From Nocardia vaccinii NBRC 15922 (GTDB lineage: Bacteria; Actinomycetota; Actinomycetes; Mycobacteriales; Mycobacteriaceae): a stretch of 64,000 nt of DNA. Where the stretch lies: positions 62,001-126,000 of the forward strand of contig NZ_BDCC01000020.1 in the NCBI RefSeq assembly GCF_001613305.1. The letters are read 5' to 3'. The notes beneath the pieces were generated by a model. It made no database searches and had not been told where the DNA came from. It saw nothing but the letters and a program-made list of their open reading frames with translations. Each line of letters opens with the position of its first letter. The stretch's first letter is position 1. Below, piece by piece: positions 52,024-61,013 of this stretch. Made by a program: the position numbers and the translations under genes.

Positions 52024-52968
52024 TCAGCGGCTGGTAAGTGTGGCGGGGAGGTGCCTTGCCGCGACGCGAAGACGGTGCGGGCCGGGGACGGTCGCGCGGC
52101 CGGCGAAGACTTCGTGGTCGGCCTGCTCGATCTCGTCGAGGATGGCCGCGTAGAGCAGTGCGGCGGTGCGGATGGCCGGGCGGACTCGGGGGTGCAGCAG
52201 AGCGATGCCCGGGGCGGCGGTGCGGTAGAGGGCTCGGTTGGTGGCGATGAGGTGGGTCAGGGCGCGGCGTAGGCGCCGGTCGGTGCGGCCGGTGCGGCGG
52301 CAGTGTCGCAGGAGATCCTCGTCGACGCCGAAGGCCGCCAGTTCGGTGGACGGCAGGTACACCCGGTCGCGGTCGAGATCCTCACCGACGTCGCGCAGGA
52401 AATTGGTCAGCTGGAACGCCTCGCCGAGTGCGGCCGCGGCCGGTTCGGCCTCGGCCACCGGCACGACCGTGCCCAGGACCGGCAACAGTTGCAGGCCGAT
52501 GGCGGCCGCGGAACCTCGCATGTAGTCGCGCAATTCGGTCATCGTGCGGTACCTGTTCCGGAATCGCGCGCTGCCGGGCACGTCCATCCGCATGGCCTCG
52601 AGGAACACCCAGAAGTGCTGCGGCGCAATCCGATAACGGGCGATGGTGTCGGCGACGGCCGCGAGCACCGGATCCGGATCGGCCGGCCCGCGGCGGTCGA
52701 GGCGGGCGCGCAGTTGCTGCTCGATCCGGTCCAGCCGGTCCACCGCAGCGGCGGAATCGGTTGTGCCCGGAGCGATCTCGTGGTCGACGATATCGTCCAC
52801 CGTCCGCGCGAACGCGTACAGCGCGTGTACGGCCGGACGTCTCTCGGCGGACAACAACCGCGTCGCCAGGAAATAGGTGCGGCCGTGCGCGGCCGCGATG
52901 TCCCGGCAGTGCCGGTAGGCGTGGGACAGTTCCCCGCTCCAGGCCGCCGCGGCGGCGACCGTCGTCAT
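52024..52968 (-). CDS. crtB: Phytoene synthase
   Basis: Squalene/phytoene synthase that joins two geranylgeranyl diphosphates to phytoene, the first C40 carotenoid step. The 314-residue protein has the two Asp-rich motifs: DDIVD at 58-62 and NFLRDVGEDLDRDRVYLP at about 192-209, with LQLLPVLG and YMRGSAAAIG between. ATG 52968 overlaps the mptA stop (ATGA), so it is translationally coupled to a mannosyltransferase gene, an unexpected partner. Prenyl donor would come from IdsA upstream. Confidence 0.92.
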   Translation of the reverse strand: MTTVAAAAAWSGELSHAYRHCRDIAAAHGRTYFLATRLLSAERRPAVHALYAFARTVDDIVDHEIAPGTTDSAAAVDRLDRIEQQLRARLDRRGPADPDPVLAAVADTIARYRIAPQHFWVFLEAMRMDVPGSARFRNRYRTMTELRDYMRGSAAAIGLQLLPVLGTVVPVAEAEPAAAALGEAFQLTNFLRDVGEDLDRDRVYLPSTELAAFGVDEDLLRHCRRTGRTDRRLRRALTHLIATNRALYRTAAPGIALLHPRVRPAIRTAALLYAAILDEIEQADHEVFAGRATVPGPHRLRVAARHLPATLTSR

Positions 52969-54626
52969 CGCGGCGGTCGGATGCTGCCGCTGGGTCTACC
53001 GGAGCCCGCGCGCAATCGCAGCGGGTCGACATTGCGCAGCGACAACGCCGCCACCACCGCGGCGAACGTGGCCGCCGCGACGTACCAGAAGTTGTACAGC
53101 CCGATGGCCCCACCGGGTTCGAACACCAGCATCAACCACGTGCACAGCCCGACCAGCACCATGAGCGTCGTCGTGGACATCGCGAAGCCTGCGGCCAGCG
53201 CCAGCGGCCACGAGTAGTACCAGGGCAGCGCGGCCGGGGACAGGACGACGATCGCCACGAAGGCGATCAGAATGCCGAGCACGGCTTCGCGCTCGGTCAG
53301 CTTGAATCGCCACCAGGTCCAGATCAAGGCCACCACCAGTGCGACGGCGCACAGGGAGCGGGTCCAGAACAGCACCGGTTCGAGCGTCCAGGGCGTGAAC
53401 CAGGTGACGATGTGCGCCATGATCGTCGGCAGCGAGAGCCAGTTGATGATCTTCTTCGATCCCGACAGCGCGGTCAGCCAGCCGATGCCCACCCCGGCCG
53501 CGGCCGAGGCGGCGGCGAACACCACCGCGAACACCGAAATACCCAGCCCGCCGATCTTGGCGAACGTCCAGATCGGATGCGGGAGCGGGCCCTCGTTCTT
53601 GGCGGCCCGCCGCTCACGCTCGTGGATCATCCAGATCCACACCAGGAACGGCAATGCCACACCCGCGGTCGCCTTGATGGCCACGCCGATCGCGACCACC
53701 ACGATGCCCGCGACGTGATGACGTTCGAGCACCAGCGCGATACCGGCGGCCATCAGGCCGACCATCAGCATCTCGTTGTGCACGCCGCCGATCAGGTGGA
53801 TCAACACCAGCGGATTGAGCACCGCCAGCCACAACGCGACCGTCGGCTTACCGCCGAGGTGTTTGGTCAGATGCGGGACCGCCCACATCATCAGGGCCAG
53901 ACCGGGCAGCATCACCAGCCGCATGGCCCAGGTCCCGGCCACGACGTTGTCGCCGGTGACCGTGGTGATCCACTTTCCCAGCAGCAGGAAGATCGGTCCG
54001 TAGGGTGCGGTGGTGGTGGTCCACACCGGGCTCACGTTGTCCAGCAGCACGCCCGGATTGGCCACCGGACCCACCTTGTACGGATCGAATCCGTCCCGCA
54101 GCAGCGCGCCCTGGGCCAGGTAGGAGTACACGTCCTGGCTGAACATCGGCACCGCGAACAGCAGCGGGAAGATCCAGATGCCCACGATCGCGCGCAGTTC
54201 GTTGAGTGTCACCGGACTGTCCGGGTCGGCGCCGTTGCGCAGACCGGAGATCAGGCGAACGCCGCCGCCGAGGCCGATCGTGATGCGGCCCAGCCGGACC
54301 CAGGCCACGATCATCGACAGCACGCCCAGCCAGACCACGATCGTCGCCAGCGTGTACCCGTGACCGAATCGCAACCAGGACAGATGCGCGGATTCCAGGA
54401 GCGGGTCGTTGCGGCGCACCGCACCCGCGCCGAGGCCGCCCAGGGTGATCATGAGCGAACCCCAGAAACCCAGGAACGCGGCATGCCCCTCGGGGCTGCG
54501 CAGGAATTCACCGGCGAAACGCAGCCACCAGCGCAGGGTGTGCGTCCTCACCGTGGCCTCCGGCTGCGGGGCCGCGGTGGTGGCGATGGGTTCCGCGGTG
54601 GCGGTTGACGGTTCGGGGGTCGGCAT
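52965..54626 (-). CDS. mptA: Alpha-(1,6)-mannosyltransferase of lipomannan (GT87, polytopic)
   Basis: Polyprenyl-phosphomannose-dependent enzyme extending the mannan backbone of lipomannan, equivalent to Rv2174. The 553-residue protein has a hydrophilic N-terminal tail (about 1-35) and about 13 membrane helices, with the periplasmic loop SQDVYSYLAQGALLRDGFDP containing the conserved acidic pair of this GT-C family, and WTTTTAPYGPIFLLLGKWIT. ATG 54626 was chosen because coding character and family length begin there; GGGGGGAA lies about 10 nt upstream. 130 bp separates it from crtI. Confidence 0.9.
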   Translation of the reverse strand: MPTPEPSTATAEPIATTAAPQPEATVRTHTLRWWLRFAGEFLRSPEGHAAFLGFWGSLMITLGGLGAGAVRRNDPLLESAHLSWLRFGHGYTLATIVVWLGVLSMIVAWVRLGRITIGLGGGVRLISGLRNGADPDSPVTLNELRAIVGIWIFPLLFAVPMFSQDVYSYLAQGALLRDGFDPYKVGPVANPGVLLDNVSPVWTTTTAPYGPIFLLLGKWITTVTGDNVVAGTWAMRLVMLPGLALMMWAVPHLTKHLGGKPTVALWLAVLNPLVLIHLIGGVHNEMLMVGLMAAGIALVLERHHVAGIVVVAIGVAIKATAGVALPFLVWIWMIHERERRAAKNEGPLPHPIWTFAKIGGLGISVFAVVFAAASAAAGVGIGWLTALSGSKKIINWLSLPTIMAHIVTWFTPWTLEPVLFWTRSLCAVALVVALIWTWWRFKLTEREAVLGILIAFVAIVVLSPAALPWYYSWPLALAAGFAMSTTTLMVLVGLCTWLMLVFEPGGAIGLYNFWYVAAATFAAVVAALSLRNVDPLRLRAGSGRPSGSIRPPR

Positions 54627-54686
54627 AGGTCGTCGTTCCCCCCGGGAATCACGTGCGGTCGGAACCGCGGTCAGTAGGTCGCGGGC

Positions 54687-54695
54687 CAGTTTAAT
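54687..54695 (-). promoter_or_regulatory. Possible mptA-crtB promoter
   Basis: On the minus strand, an AT-rich ATTAAACT stands out in the 130-bp crtI-mptA gap and contains TAAACT, which fits TANNNT. No good -35 was seen. It would let mptA-crtB be expressed independently of idsA-crtI. Confidence 0.3.
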
Positions 54696-54756
54696 AGTCC
54701 TGTCGGGAACACTATCGCGCCGGTCGGCACGCATTGTATGTCGGCATGCCGGTAAT

Positions 54757-56349
54757 TCACCCGGCGACGCCCGTCGCCGAGTTCGCCGATCCGGTCCGGC
54801 GGGTCCGCTCGGCCGGGAATCGGCTCGCATCGGGACCGGTGCCACCGGTGATCCGCTGTGCGGCCAGCTTTCCCGACAGCAGCGTGGTCGGCACTCCGAC
54901 ACCCGGCGTGGTTCCGCAACCGGCCAGCACGACGTTCTCGGCCGAACGGGGCAGATTGCGGGTGCGGAACGGGCCGGTCTGCCGGAACAGGTGGGCCGCG
55001 GAGAACGGGGTTCCGGCGATCATGCCCTGGTCGGCCCAGGTCCGCGGGGTGTCCAGATGGTCGACGGTGAAATGTTCGGCGATGCCGTGATAGCCGCGAC
55101 CTTCCAGCACGGCCAGCAGCTCACGCAGGTAGGCCGGCCCGAGTCGAGGCCAATCCAGCGGCGCGGCAACAAGATTCGGGCAGGGAGCCAGAAGGGAGAA
55201 GGGTTCGTGGCGGGCGTCGCGCTCGATGAACAGTCCCGGATCGCTGAGTGCGGGCCGGGTCAGCAGCAGCGACGGATCGCTCATCGTCCGGCCCCGGCCG
55301 CGTCGCGCGGCGATCTCGGTGAACGTGCGGTCCCAGGCGCGGCCGAATTCGATGGTGTGATGGGCCTGTACCGGCCATCGCGCCGCGACCTCGGCCGGGA
55401 TCGTGCCGTGCGCGACGACCGCGGAGGGTGCGGCGCGCAGCGGACGTCGACGGGTGATCCCGAACCGGGACAGTGCGCCCAGATCGGCGGTGAGTACCAC
55501 CGCATCGCAGTCGTAGGTCCCCGCGTCGGTGCGCACCCGGTGTGCGCGGCCGTCGCGGTACTCGATCCCGGTCACCTCGACGCCCAAATCCAGCCGTCCG
55601 CCCGCATCGGTGAACGCACCGGCCAGGGCCGCGGTCACCGCGCGCATACCGCCCTCGGGGAAGTACACGCCCAGGGAGGTGTCCATATGCGGGATCGCCC
55701 CGTACACGCCGAGTGCCTGCCCGGGCGCCGTCCCGGCGTACAGGGCCTGGAAGGTGAACAACCGGGCCAGCCGCTCATCGCGCAGGATTCGCCCGACCCG
55801 CGGACCCAGCCGCCCGAACGCGCCCGCACGCACCAGTTCGCTCAGCGCCGCGCGCTTGCGGCCGACGGTGAGCATATCCAGCGGCGAATCGAAATTGGTG
55901 TCCATGAATTCGTCGTAGGCCGCCCCGTAGACCCGGGCCAGCCAGGCCCGCAGCCGCCGGTACCGGGCGACCTCGTCCGGCCCGCATGCGCGGGCCACCT
56001 CGGCGGCCATCTCCTCCGGATCGGAGAACACCGAGATGATCGACGCGTCGGCGAAACGCGCCCGATAGGCCGGGGCGAGCCGGTTGATGCGCAGGCCCCG
56101 CGCAGCACTGTCGGTCCCGACCGCGCCCAACGCCTCGTCGATCAGGCCGGGAACGGTGAGAACCGTTGCCCCGGAATCGATCTCGTAATCCGGCCCGCGA
56201 TACACCCCGACCCGTCCGCCGGGATGATCCGCCCGCTCGAGTACGGTGACCGTGCGCCCGGCGCCGGTGAGGTGCAGGGCCGCGGACAACCCCGACAATC
56301 CCGCGCCGACCACGATCACGCGATCGGTGCGCCCGGTGACCGTTCTCAT
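54757..56349 (-). CDS. crtI: Phytoene desaturase
   Basis: FAD-dependent CrtI-type desaturase converting phytoene to neurosporene or lycopene. The 530-residue enzyme has the dinucleotide motif RVIVVGAGLSGLSAALHLTG at about 10-29, EIDSGATVLTVPGLIDE, and the C-terminal signature NVVLAGCGTTPGVGVPTTLL with SGKLAAQRI. ATG 56349 overlaps the idsA stop (ATGA). With idsA it supplies crtB's substrate and converts its product, so idsA-crtI and mptA-crtB together form the C40 core pathway. Confidence 0.9.
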   Translation of the reverse strand: MRTVTGRTDRVIVVGAGLSGLSAALHLTGAGRTVTVLERADHPGGRVGVYRGPDYEIDSGATVLTVPGLIDEALGAVGTDSAARGLRINRLAPAYRARFADASIISVFSDPEEMAAEVARACGPDEVARYRRLRAWLARVYGAAYDEFMDTNFDSPLDMLTVGRKRAALSELVRAGAFGRLGPRVGRILRDERLARLFTFQALYAGTAPGQALGVYGAIPHMDTSLGVYFPEGGMRAVTAALAGAFTDAGGRLDLGVEVTGIEYRDGRAHRVRTDAGTYDCDAVVLTADLGALSRFGITRRRPLRAAPSAVVAHGTIPAEVAARWPVQAHHTIEFGRAWDRTFTEIAARRGRGRTMSDPSLLLTRPALSDPGLFIERDARHEPFSLLAPCPNLVAAPLDWPRLGPAYLRELLAVLEGRGYHGIAEHFTVDHLDTPRTWADQGMIAGTPFSAAHLFRQTGPFRTRNLPRSAENVVLAGCGTTPGVGVPTTLLSGKLAAQRITGGTGPDASRFPAERTRRTGSANSATGVAG

Positions 56350-57455
56350 GCGACGCGCCGGGTGGCGGCCACGGCCATTGCCTCCAGCCGGCGCTTGGCC
56401 TCGGGCGTCGCCGAACATCCGGCCAGAGCCGCGAGGCCCCGCTCGGTGAGTTCGGTGATCCGGCGTTCCACGTCCTGGACCGCGCCCAGCCCGGTGATGA
56501 TCTCGCGCAACCTGCTCACCTCGTCCGAGGTCAGATCCGTGCCCAAACGGTTGCGTAGCGTGGTGGCCGCGGCCGGGTCGGTGGCGTCGGCGCGGCGCAG
56601 CGCCTCGGCGATCAGCACGGTGCGCTTGCCCTCGCGCAGGTCGTCGCCGGATGGTTTACCGGTCACCGCCGGATCGCCGAACACTCCGAGCAGATCGTCC
56701 CGCAGCTGGAAGGCCAGGCCGATATCGGTGCCGAAGGTGCGATAGGCCGTGATCAGGGCCGGATCCGCGTCGGCCAGGGCCGCACCCAGATGCAGCGGCC
56801 GCTCGATCGTGTAGGAAGCGGTCTTGTACCGGTTGACCCGCATCGCCGACTCCACCGAATGGTCCTCGCCCGCCTCGCCGTGGATGTCCAGCAGCTGCCC
56901 GCCGAGCACCTCGGTGCGCATGGCCGCCCAGACCGGGGTGAACCGGGCGCGCGCGGCCGGATCGAGCCGGGCCCCGGCGACCATGTCGTCGGCCCACGCC
57001 AGGGCCAGATCGCCGATCAGAATGCCGACGCTGATACCGAAATGCCCTGCGTCACCGCCCCATTCGCGTGCGGTGTGGCGCCGCTCGAAATCCACGTGCA
57101 CGGTCGGGAAGCCGCGCCGGGTGCGCGAGGAATCGATGATGTCGTCGTGGATCAGCGCGCACGCCTGCACCAGTTCCAGCGCCGCGCACGCGTGTAGCAC
57201 CGCCGGGGCCTGCGGGCCGTCCGGATCGCCGCCCGCGCCCAGCCAGCCCGTCCAGGCGAACGCCGGACGGGTGCGTTTGCCGCCGCGCAGGACGAAGTCC
57301 TGCAGCGCCTCGCTCGCATCGATGAAGACCGGGCCCATCTGGGCGACGATCTCGCGGCGCGTGGCGAAGAACCGATTCAGCGCCTCGGCGACGGCGCCGA
57401 CCAGCCCGGCCGAATCCGCTGCCGGACCCGGACGTGTCGAGGTATCGGCCGACAA
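56346..57455 (-). CDS. idsA: Geranylgeranyl diphosphate synthase-type prenyltransferase
   Basis: Trans-isoprenyl diphosphate synthase (CrtE/IdsA2 type; Rv2173 equivalent), making GGPP for carotenoids. The 369-residue protein has the first Asp-rich motif LIHDDIIDSSRTRRG, GGKRTRPAFAW, and the second motif QLRDDLLGVFGDP followed by KPSGDDLREGKRT. I chose the TTG at 57455 since GGGAGG lies exactly 5 nt upstream; an ATG at 57509 would add 18 residues. It is divergent from metF and its stop overlaps crtI's start. Confidence 0.88.
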   Translation of the reverse strand: MSADTSTRPGPAADSAGLVGAVAEALNRFFATRREIVAQMGPVFIDASEALQDFVLRGGKRTRPAFAWTGWLGAGGDPDGPQAPAVLHACAALELVQACALIHDDIIDSSRTRRGFPTVHVDFERRHTAREWGGDAGHFGISVGILIGDLALAWADDMVAGARLDPAARARFTPVWAAMRTEVLGGQLLDIHGEAGEDHSVESAMRVNRYKTASYTIERPLHLGAALADADPALITAYRTFGTDIGLAFQLRDDLLGVFGDPAVTGKPSGDDLREGKRTVLIAEALRRADATDPAAATTLRNRLGTDLTSDEVSRLREIITGLGAVQDVERRITELTERGLAALAGCSATPEAKRRLEAMAVAATRRVA

Positions 57456-57607
57456 CGGAACCTCCCAGTTGACTTGCCGCGACAGCACCGAATGAAAACG
57501 CTGACGCATATGGTTCGGACGCACCGGCGTCCCTGGATGGGAACGATACTGCGTCGGCTTTCGTGCCGGTCGCGGCGGACGGTCCCGCCCGGCCAGGGGC
57601 GTCCCAC

Positions 57608-57613
57608 TAGACT
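57608..57613 (+). promoter_or_regulatory. -10 box TAGACT, leaderless metF
   Basis: TAGACT, 6 nt, GTG at 57620. Confidence 0.55.
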
Positions 57614-57619
57614 GGTCCG

Positions 57620-58615
57620 GTGAGTTTCGACAACGTACGGGGACGATCGACACCAGGCCGACCCCGCCCGCCGCAGGTTTCCGGAACTCCCTCCGTCGTG
57701 GAACGTCTCGGGCCGCGCCCGGACGGGAGCATTCCGTTCTCGGTGGAATTCAATCCGCCGCGCGATTCGGCGGCCGAGGCCCGACTGTGGCGCGCGGCGC
57801 GTGAGTTCGAGCGCATGCATCCGGCCTTCGTCTCGATGACGTACGGCGCGGGCGGCTCCACCCGCGACCGCACCGCGCGGGTCACCGGGGAGCTGGCGCA
57901 GGAGACGACGCTGCTCACGGTCGCACACCTGACCGCCGTCGCGCACAGCGTCGCCGAATTGCGCTCGATCGTGGGCGTCTACGCAGACGCCGGGATCCGC
58001 AATCTGCTGGTGCTGCGCGGCGACCCGCCCGGCGATCCGCTGGGGGAGTGGCAGCGGCATCCCGAGGGTGTCGAATACGCCGAGGAACTCGTCCGCATGG
58101 TGCGAGAGCTGGGCGATTTCCACGTCGGGGTGGCCTCCTTCCCGCAGGGCCATCACCGATCGCCGGACCTGGACCACGACACCCGCTTCCTGTGCGCGAA
58201 ACTGCGTGCGGGCGCGGAGTATTCGATCACGCAGATGTTCTTCGACGTCGATCACTACCTGCGCCTGCGCGATCGGGTGAGCGCGTGTGATCCGGTGCAG
58301 GGTGACAAGCCGATCATCCCGGAGCTGATGCCGATCACCTCGTTGCGGACCGTGCAGCGCGCCGAGGAACTGTCCGGCCGGCCGTTGCCTGCCGCGCTGA
58401 TGGCCCGGTTGGGGCGGGCCGCGGGCAACGATCCCGAGGCGAACCGCGACGCGGTGCGCGAGGTCGGCATCGAGATCGCCACCGAGATCGGTCAGCGGCT
58501 GATTGCCGAAGGTGCGCCGTGCCTGCATTTCATCACGCTGAACTTCGCCAAGGCCACCACCGAGGTGCTCACCAATCTCGGATACACCGTGGCACCGACG
58601 CCGGTCGAGGCTTGA
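57620..58615 (+). CDS. metF: Methylenetetrahydrofolate reductase (Rv2172c type)
   Basis: Reduces 5,10-methylene-THF to 5-methyl-THF for methionine synthesis. The 331-residue TIM-barrel protein has IPFSVEFNPPRDSAAEARLW, SMTYGAGGSTRDRT, the NLLVLRGDPPGDP segment, GVASFPQGH, and ITQMFFDVDHYLRL. It is the counterpart of Rv2172c, reported (from memory) to be an atypical, flavin-independent MTHFR; I cannot judge flavin use from sequence. GTG 57620 follows a -10 box by 6 nt. Divergent from idsA. Confidence 0.87.
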   Translation: MSFDNVRGRSTPGRPRPPQVSGTPSVVERLGPRPDGSIPFSVEFNPPRDSAAEARLWRAAREFERMHPAFVSMTYGAGGSTRDRTARVTGELAQETTLLTVAHLTAVAHSVAELRSIVGVYADAGIRNLLVLRGDPPGDPLGEWQRHPEGVEYAEELVRMVRELGDFHVGVASFPQGHHRSPDLDHDTRFLCAKLRAGAEYSITQMFFDVDHYLRLRDRVSACDPVQGDKPIIPELMPITSLRTVQRAEELSGRPLPAALMARLGRAAGNDPEANRDAVREVGIEIATEIGQRLIAEGAPCLHFITLNFAKATTEVLTNLGYTVAPTPVEA

Positions 58616-58717
58616 TCGGCGTTTCGCGGCCGGATTAGCGGTCGATGCGCTGATACGGCGCGTACGATCACGCGCACCCGTGAGGACCCGGGACCCGTGA
58701 TGACTAGGAGAGTGCCG

Positions 58718-59440
58718 ATGGCCGTGTTGCGCAATCTCGTCCGTGTCGCCGGTGCGGTGGGTGTATCCGCCGCGCTGGCCTGCACCGGTTTCACCACTGC
58801 GTCGGCGGCGCCGCCGGGCCCGTCCGCGGCCGGCGCCGCCTCGGCGGTGACCACTGCCTGGCGCGGCGCCATCGCGCAGACCGATGCGCTGACCGCCTAT
58901 CAGCAGGCGATCGAGGGGCTACGGCAGTTCGGGATGGATCCGTTCCTGTATCCCTCGGCCTCGGCGTTCTGCGGGGACGGCAGCACCCTGGGCCTGGTAC
59001 CCGCCATCGCGGGCGCGATGCCCGGCCCGTGGCCGAAGACCACGGTGAGGGTGCCGGGAGTGGATCTGTCCGCGGTCAAGGCCGGGCATACGATGTTCGC
59101 CTTCGTGCCCTACGGCCTGGGCCCCGACAGCCGGGACACCTCCGGGATGCAGGTGGCCTGGTTCAACGCCAGCACCGGACGCAGCGGCGTGAGCCCGATG
59201 GGATCGGTGGCCGATGTGGCCAAGTCGATGGTTCCGCCGCAGGTCGCCCCGGCGATGCGCCCGCTCGCCCAGCAGGCCATCGAGAAGTTCCTCGGCACGG
59301 CACTGCCGCTGGGCGGGGTTCGCGCGGTACCGGTCGACACCGGCTCGGGGACCGTCCTGTCCGCGGTTTTCGGTTCCGTGCGGAACGGCAACCGGACCTG
59401 TCTGTTCCTGCCGACCGTAGGTGTCACCCGAGTCGCCTGA
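58718..59440 (+). CDS. Secreted actinobacterial protein, unknown function
   Basis: A 240-residue exported protein. Signal peptide about 1-32 (NLVRVAGAVGVSAALACTGF, cleavage at ASA-A). The mature part has one cysteine pair candidate (AFCGDG and RTCLFLP), a conserved-looking core AIAGAMPGPWPKTTVRVPGV and VAWFNASTGRSGVSPMGS. No enzymatic motif known to me. ATG 58718 has AGGAGAG 6 nt upstream. It resembles secreted proteins found across Nocardia and Mycobacterium with unknown role. A GC-rich hairpin follows. Confidence 0.78.
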   Translation: MAVLRNLVRVAGAVGVSAALACTGFTTASAAPPGPSAAGAASAVTTAWRGAIAQTDALTAYQQAIEGLRQFGMDPFLYPSASAFCGDGSTLGLVPAIAGAMPGPWPKTTVRVPGVDLSAVKAGHTMFAFVPYGLGPDSRDTSGMQVAWFNASTGRSGVSPMGSVADVAKSMVPPQVAPAMRPLAQQAIEKFLGTALPLGGVRAVPVDTGSGTVLSAVFGSVRNGNRTCLFLPTVGVTRVA

Positions 59441-59452
59441 GTGATCCGCCGA

Positions 59453-59484
59453 GCCCGCCCGGGCACTGACGAATCCGGGCGGGC
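59453..59484. terminator. Hairpin between convergent genes
   Basis: GCCCGCCCGG (59453-59462) pairs with CCGGGCGGGC (59475-59484) around a 12-nt loop, 13 nt after the secreted-protein stop. No T tract. Confidence 0.45.
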
Positions 59485-59732
59485 AATCGGATCCGAGCGG
59501 CAGCGGGGTCTCGCGTGCCGACCGCACGGCTGCGCCGATCGGCGCCCGACAGTTCGTGCTTGCGGGCGGGCCGTGTCCGCTCGGAGGCCGGAACGGTCCG
59601 TCGGACAACCGGATTCACGCCCCGAGCCGACCGTTCATCGAGCGGCGGTCCCGCCGAGCGAGGTCGGCAGCGGGCTCCATCGTCCGGAATCCGATGTCGA
59701 AACGACAGGGCAGGGAATCGGATTCGCCTGGT

Positions 59733-60914
59733 TCAGCCGACGCGTTCGGCGACCGCGCGGCCCTTCCAGGTGAGGGCTCCCGATCGGTGCAGACGATGTG
59801 AGCGGATGGACAGGTGCAGGTACGCGGCGACCGAGAGCGGATGGGCCAGTGCCGCGGGGATATCCGAGGGGGTCAGTGTGCCACCGGATTCCAGGGAGCG
59901 GGCGGCAAGGCGGCTCGCGACGGCACAGGCGTAGCCGAGCAGCCCGACGCGGCGAGTGACGCCCCGGCCGAACAAGGCCGCGAGGGGCGGGGCCCAGAAG
60001 GCCAGCGCGGCCGTCGCGCCGACGGCGGCACTGCCCGCCGCGGACCCGTAGGCCGACCACAGCCATCGGGTGTACCCGGTGTCGAGTTCGGTTGCACCCC
60101 GGTACATCCGGGTGTTCGCGATGCGGCCCGCGGAGACCAGGACGGTGCGTCGCCCGGTCCGCCTGACGGCTCGCGCGAGCGCGAGATCCTCGGTGACGTG
60201 CGTGGCCACCGCGGCATGGCCGCCCGCCGCGCGGTAGGCGGCCGCGTCGAAGGCCAGGAACTGCCCGCAGGACACCGCGGTGGCCGGGCGCAGACTCCGT
60301 CCGGCCAGGCGCACCGGCAGCGTCGCGGCCCACGACCAGCACAGCAGCGGCTGGACCAGTGCCTCGGCGAACGATCCGGCCAGCTGACGCGGCCACGGTG
60401 ACACCAATCCCGCACCGGTACGGCGCAATTCACCGACGGCGGCCGCGATCGCGCCCGCCCCGATCCGGACGTCGGCGTCCAGGAAGATCAGCGCCCCCGT
60501 GGGCGGCTCGTCGGAATCCGCGCTTGCCCAGGCGATCTCGGCCAGACGAACGCAGGCGGCGGATTTCCCGGTCCAGCCGGGCCGCGGATCGCTCTGCGCG
60601 GTGATGATGGTGAAGCGCTCGTCGTCCCCGACCGCCTCGACCGCCGCGGGGTAGGTGTCGTCCCCCGATCCGTCGTCCAGGATCAGCACCCGCATCCGCG
60701 AAACCCCGTGCTGCCCGCGCAGATCCGCGATCAGTCCCGGCAGCCGCGTCGCTTCGTCCCGTGCCGGGACACAGACGGTCACCGGTTCGATCACCGGCGG
60801 ACCCACCACTCCGAGCCGTCGCACGGTGAGCCGGTTCAGCACCGTCAGTGCACAGCCCGCCGCCGAGACCGCTGTGCCGGCGACCACCGCTCGTCTCACC
60901 AGAGTGCTTCTCAT
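59733..60914 (-). CDS. GT2 glycosyltransferase, CruG-like (carotenoid glycosylation)
   Basis: A 393-residue membrane glycosyltransferase. An N-terminal hydrophobic helix (about 8-25) precedes the GT-A catalytic domain: VTVCVPARDEATRLPGLIAD, LILDDGSGDDTYPAAVEAVG, the DxD LIFLDADVRIG and a Q/RxxRW-like region near VTEDLALARAVRRTGRR. Two or three C-terminal membrane segments follow. Next to a cruF homologue this matches CruG, the carotenoid 2'-O-glycosyltransferase of cyanobacteria and Deinococcus. ATG 60914 has GGAAG 4 nt upstream. Sugar and position are not predictable. Confidence 0.78.
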   Translation of the reverse strand: MRSTLVRRAVVAGTAVSAAGCALTVLNRLTVRRLGVVGPPVIEPVTVCVPARDEATRLPGLIADLRGQHGVSRMRVLILDDGSGDDTYPAAVEAVGDDERFTIITAQSDPRPGWTGKSAACVRLAEIAWASADSDEPPTGALIFLDADVRIGAGAIAAAVGELRRTGAGLVSPWPRQLAGSFAEALVQPLLCWSWAATLPVRLAGRSLRPATAVSCGQFLAFDAAAYRAAGGHAAVATHVTEDLALARAVRRTGRRTVLVSAGRIANTRMYRGATELDTGYTRWLWSAYGSAAGSAAVGATAALAFWAPPLAALFGRGVTRRVGLLGYACAVASRLAARSLESGGTLTPSDIPAALAHPLSVAAYLHLSIRSHRLHRSGALTWKGRAVAERVG

Positions 60915-61013
60915 ACGCTTCCGTTCTCGCGGGTATCCGCGCTCGTTTCGCCCGGATGCCACGTACATACCCGCGAGACGCCGTGATGTGACATCCACTG
61001 CGCCCCCGGTGGG

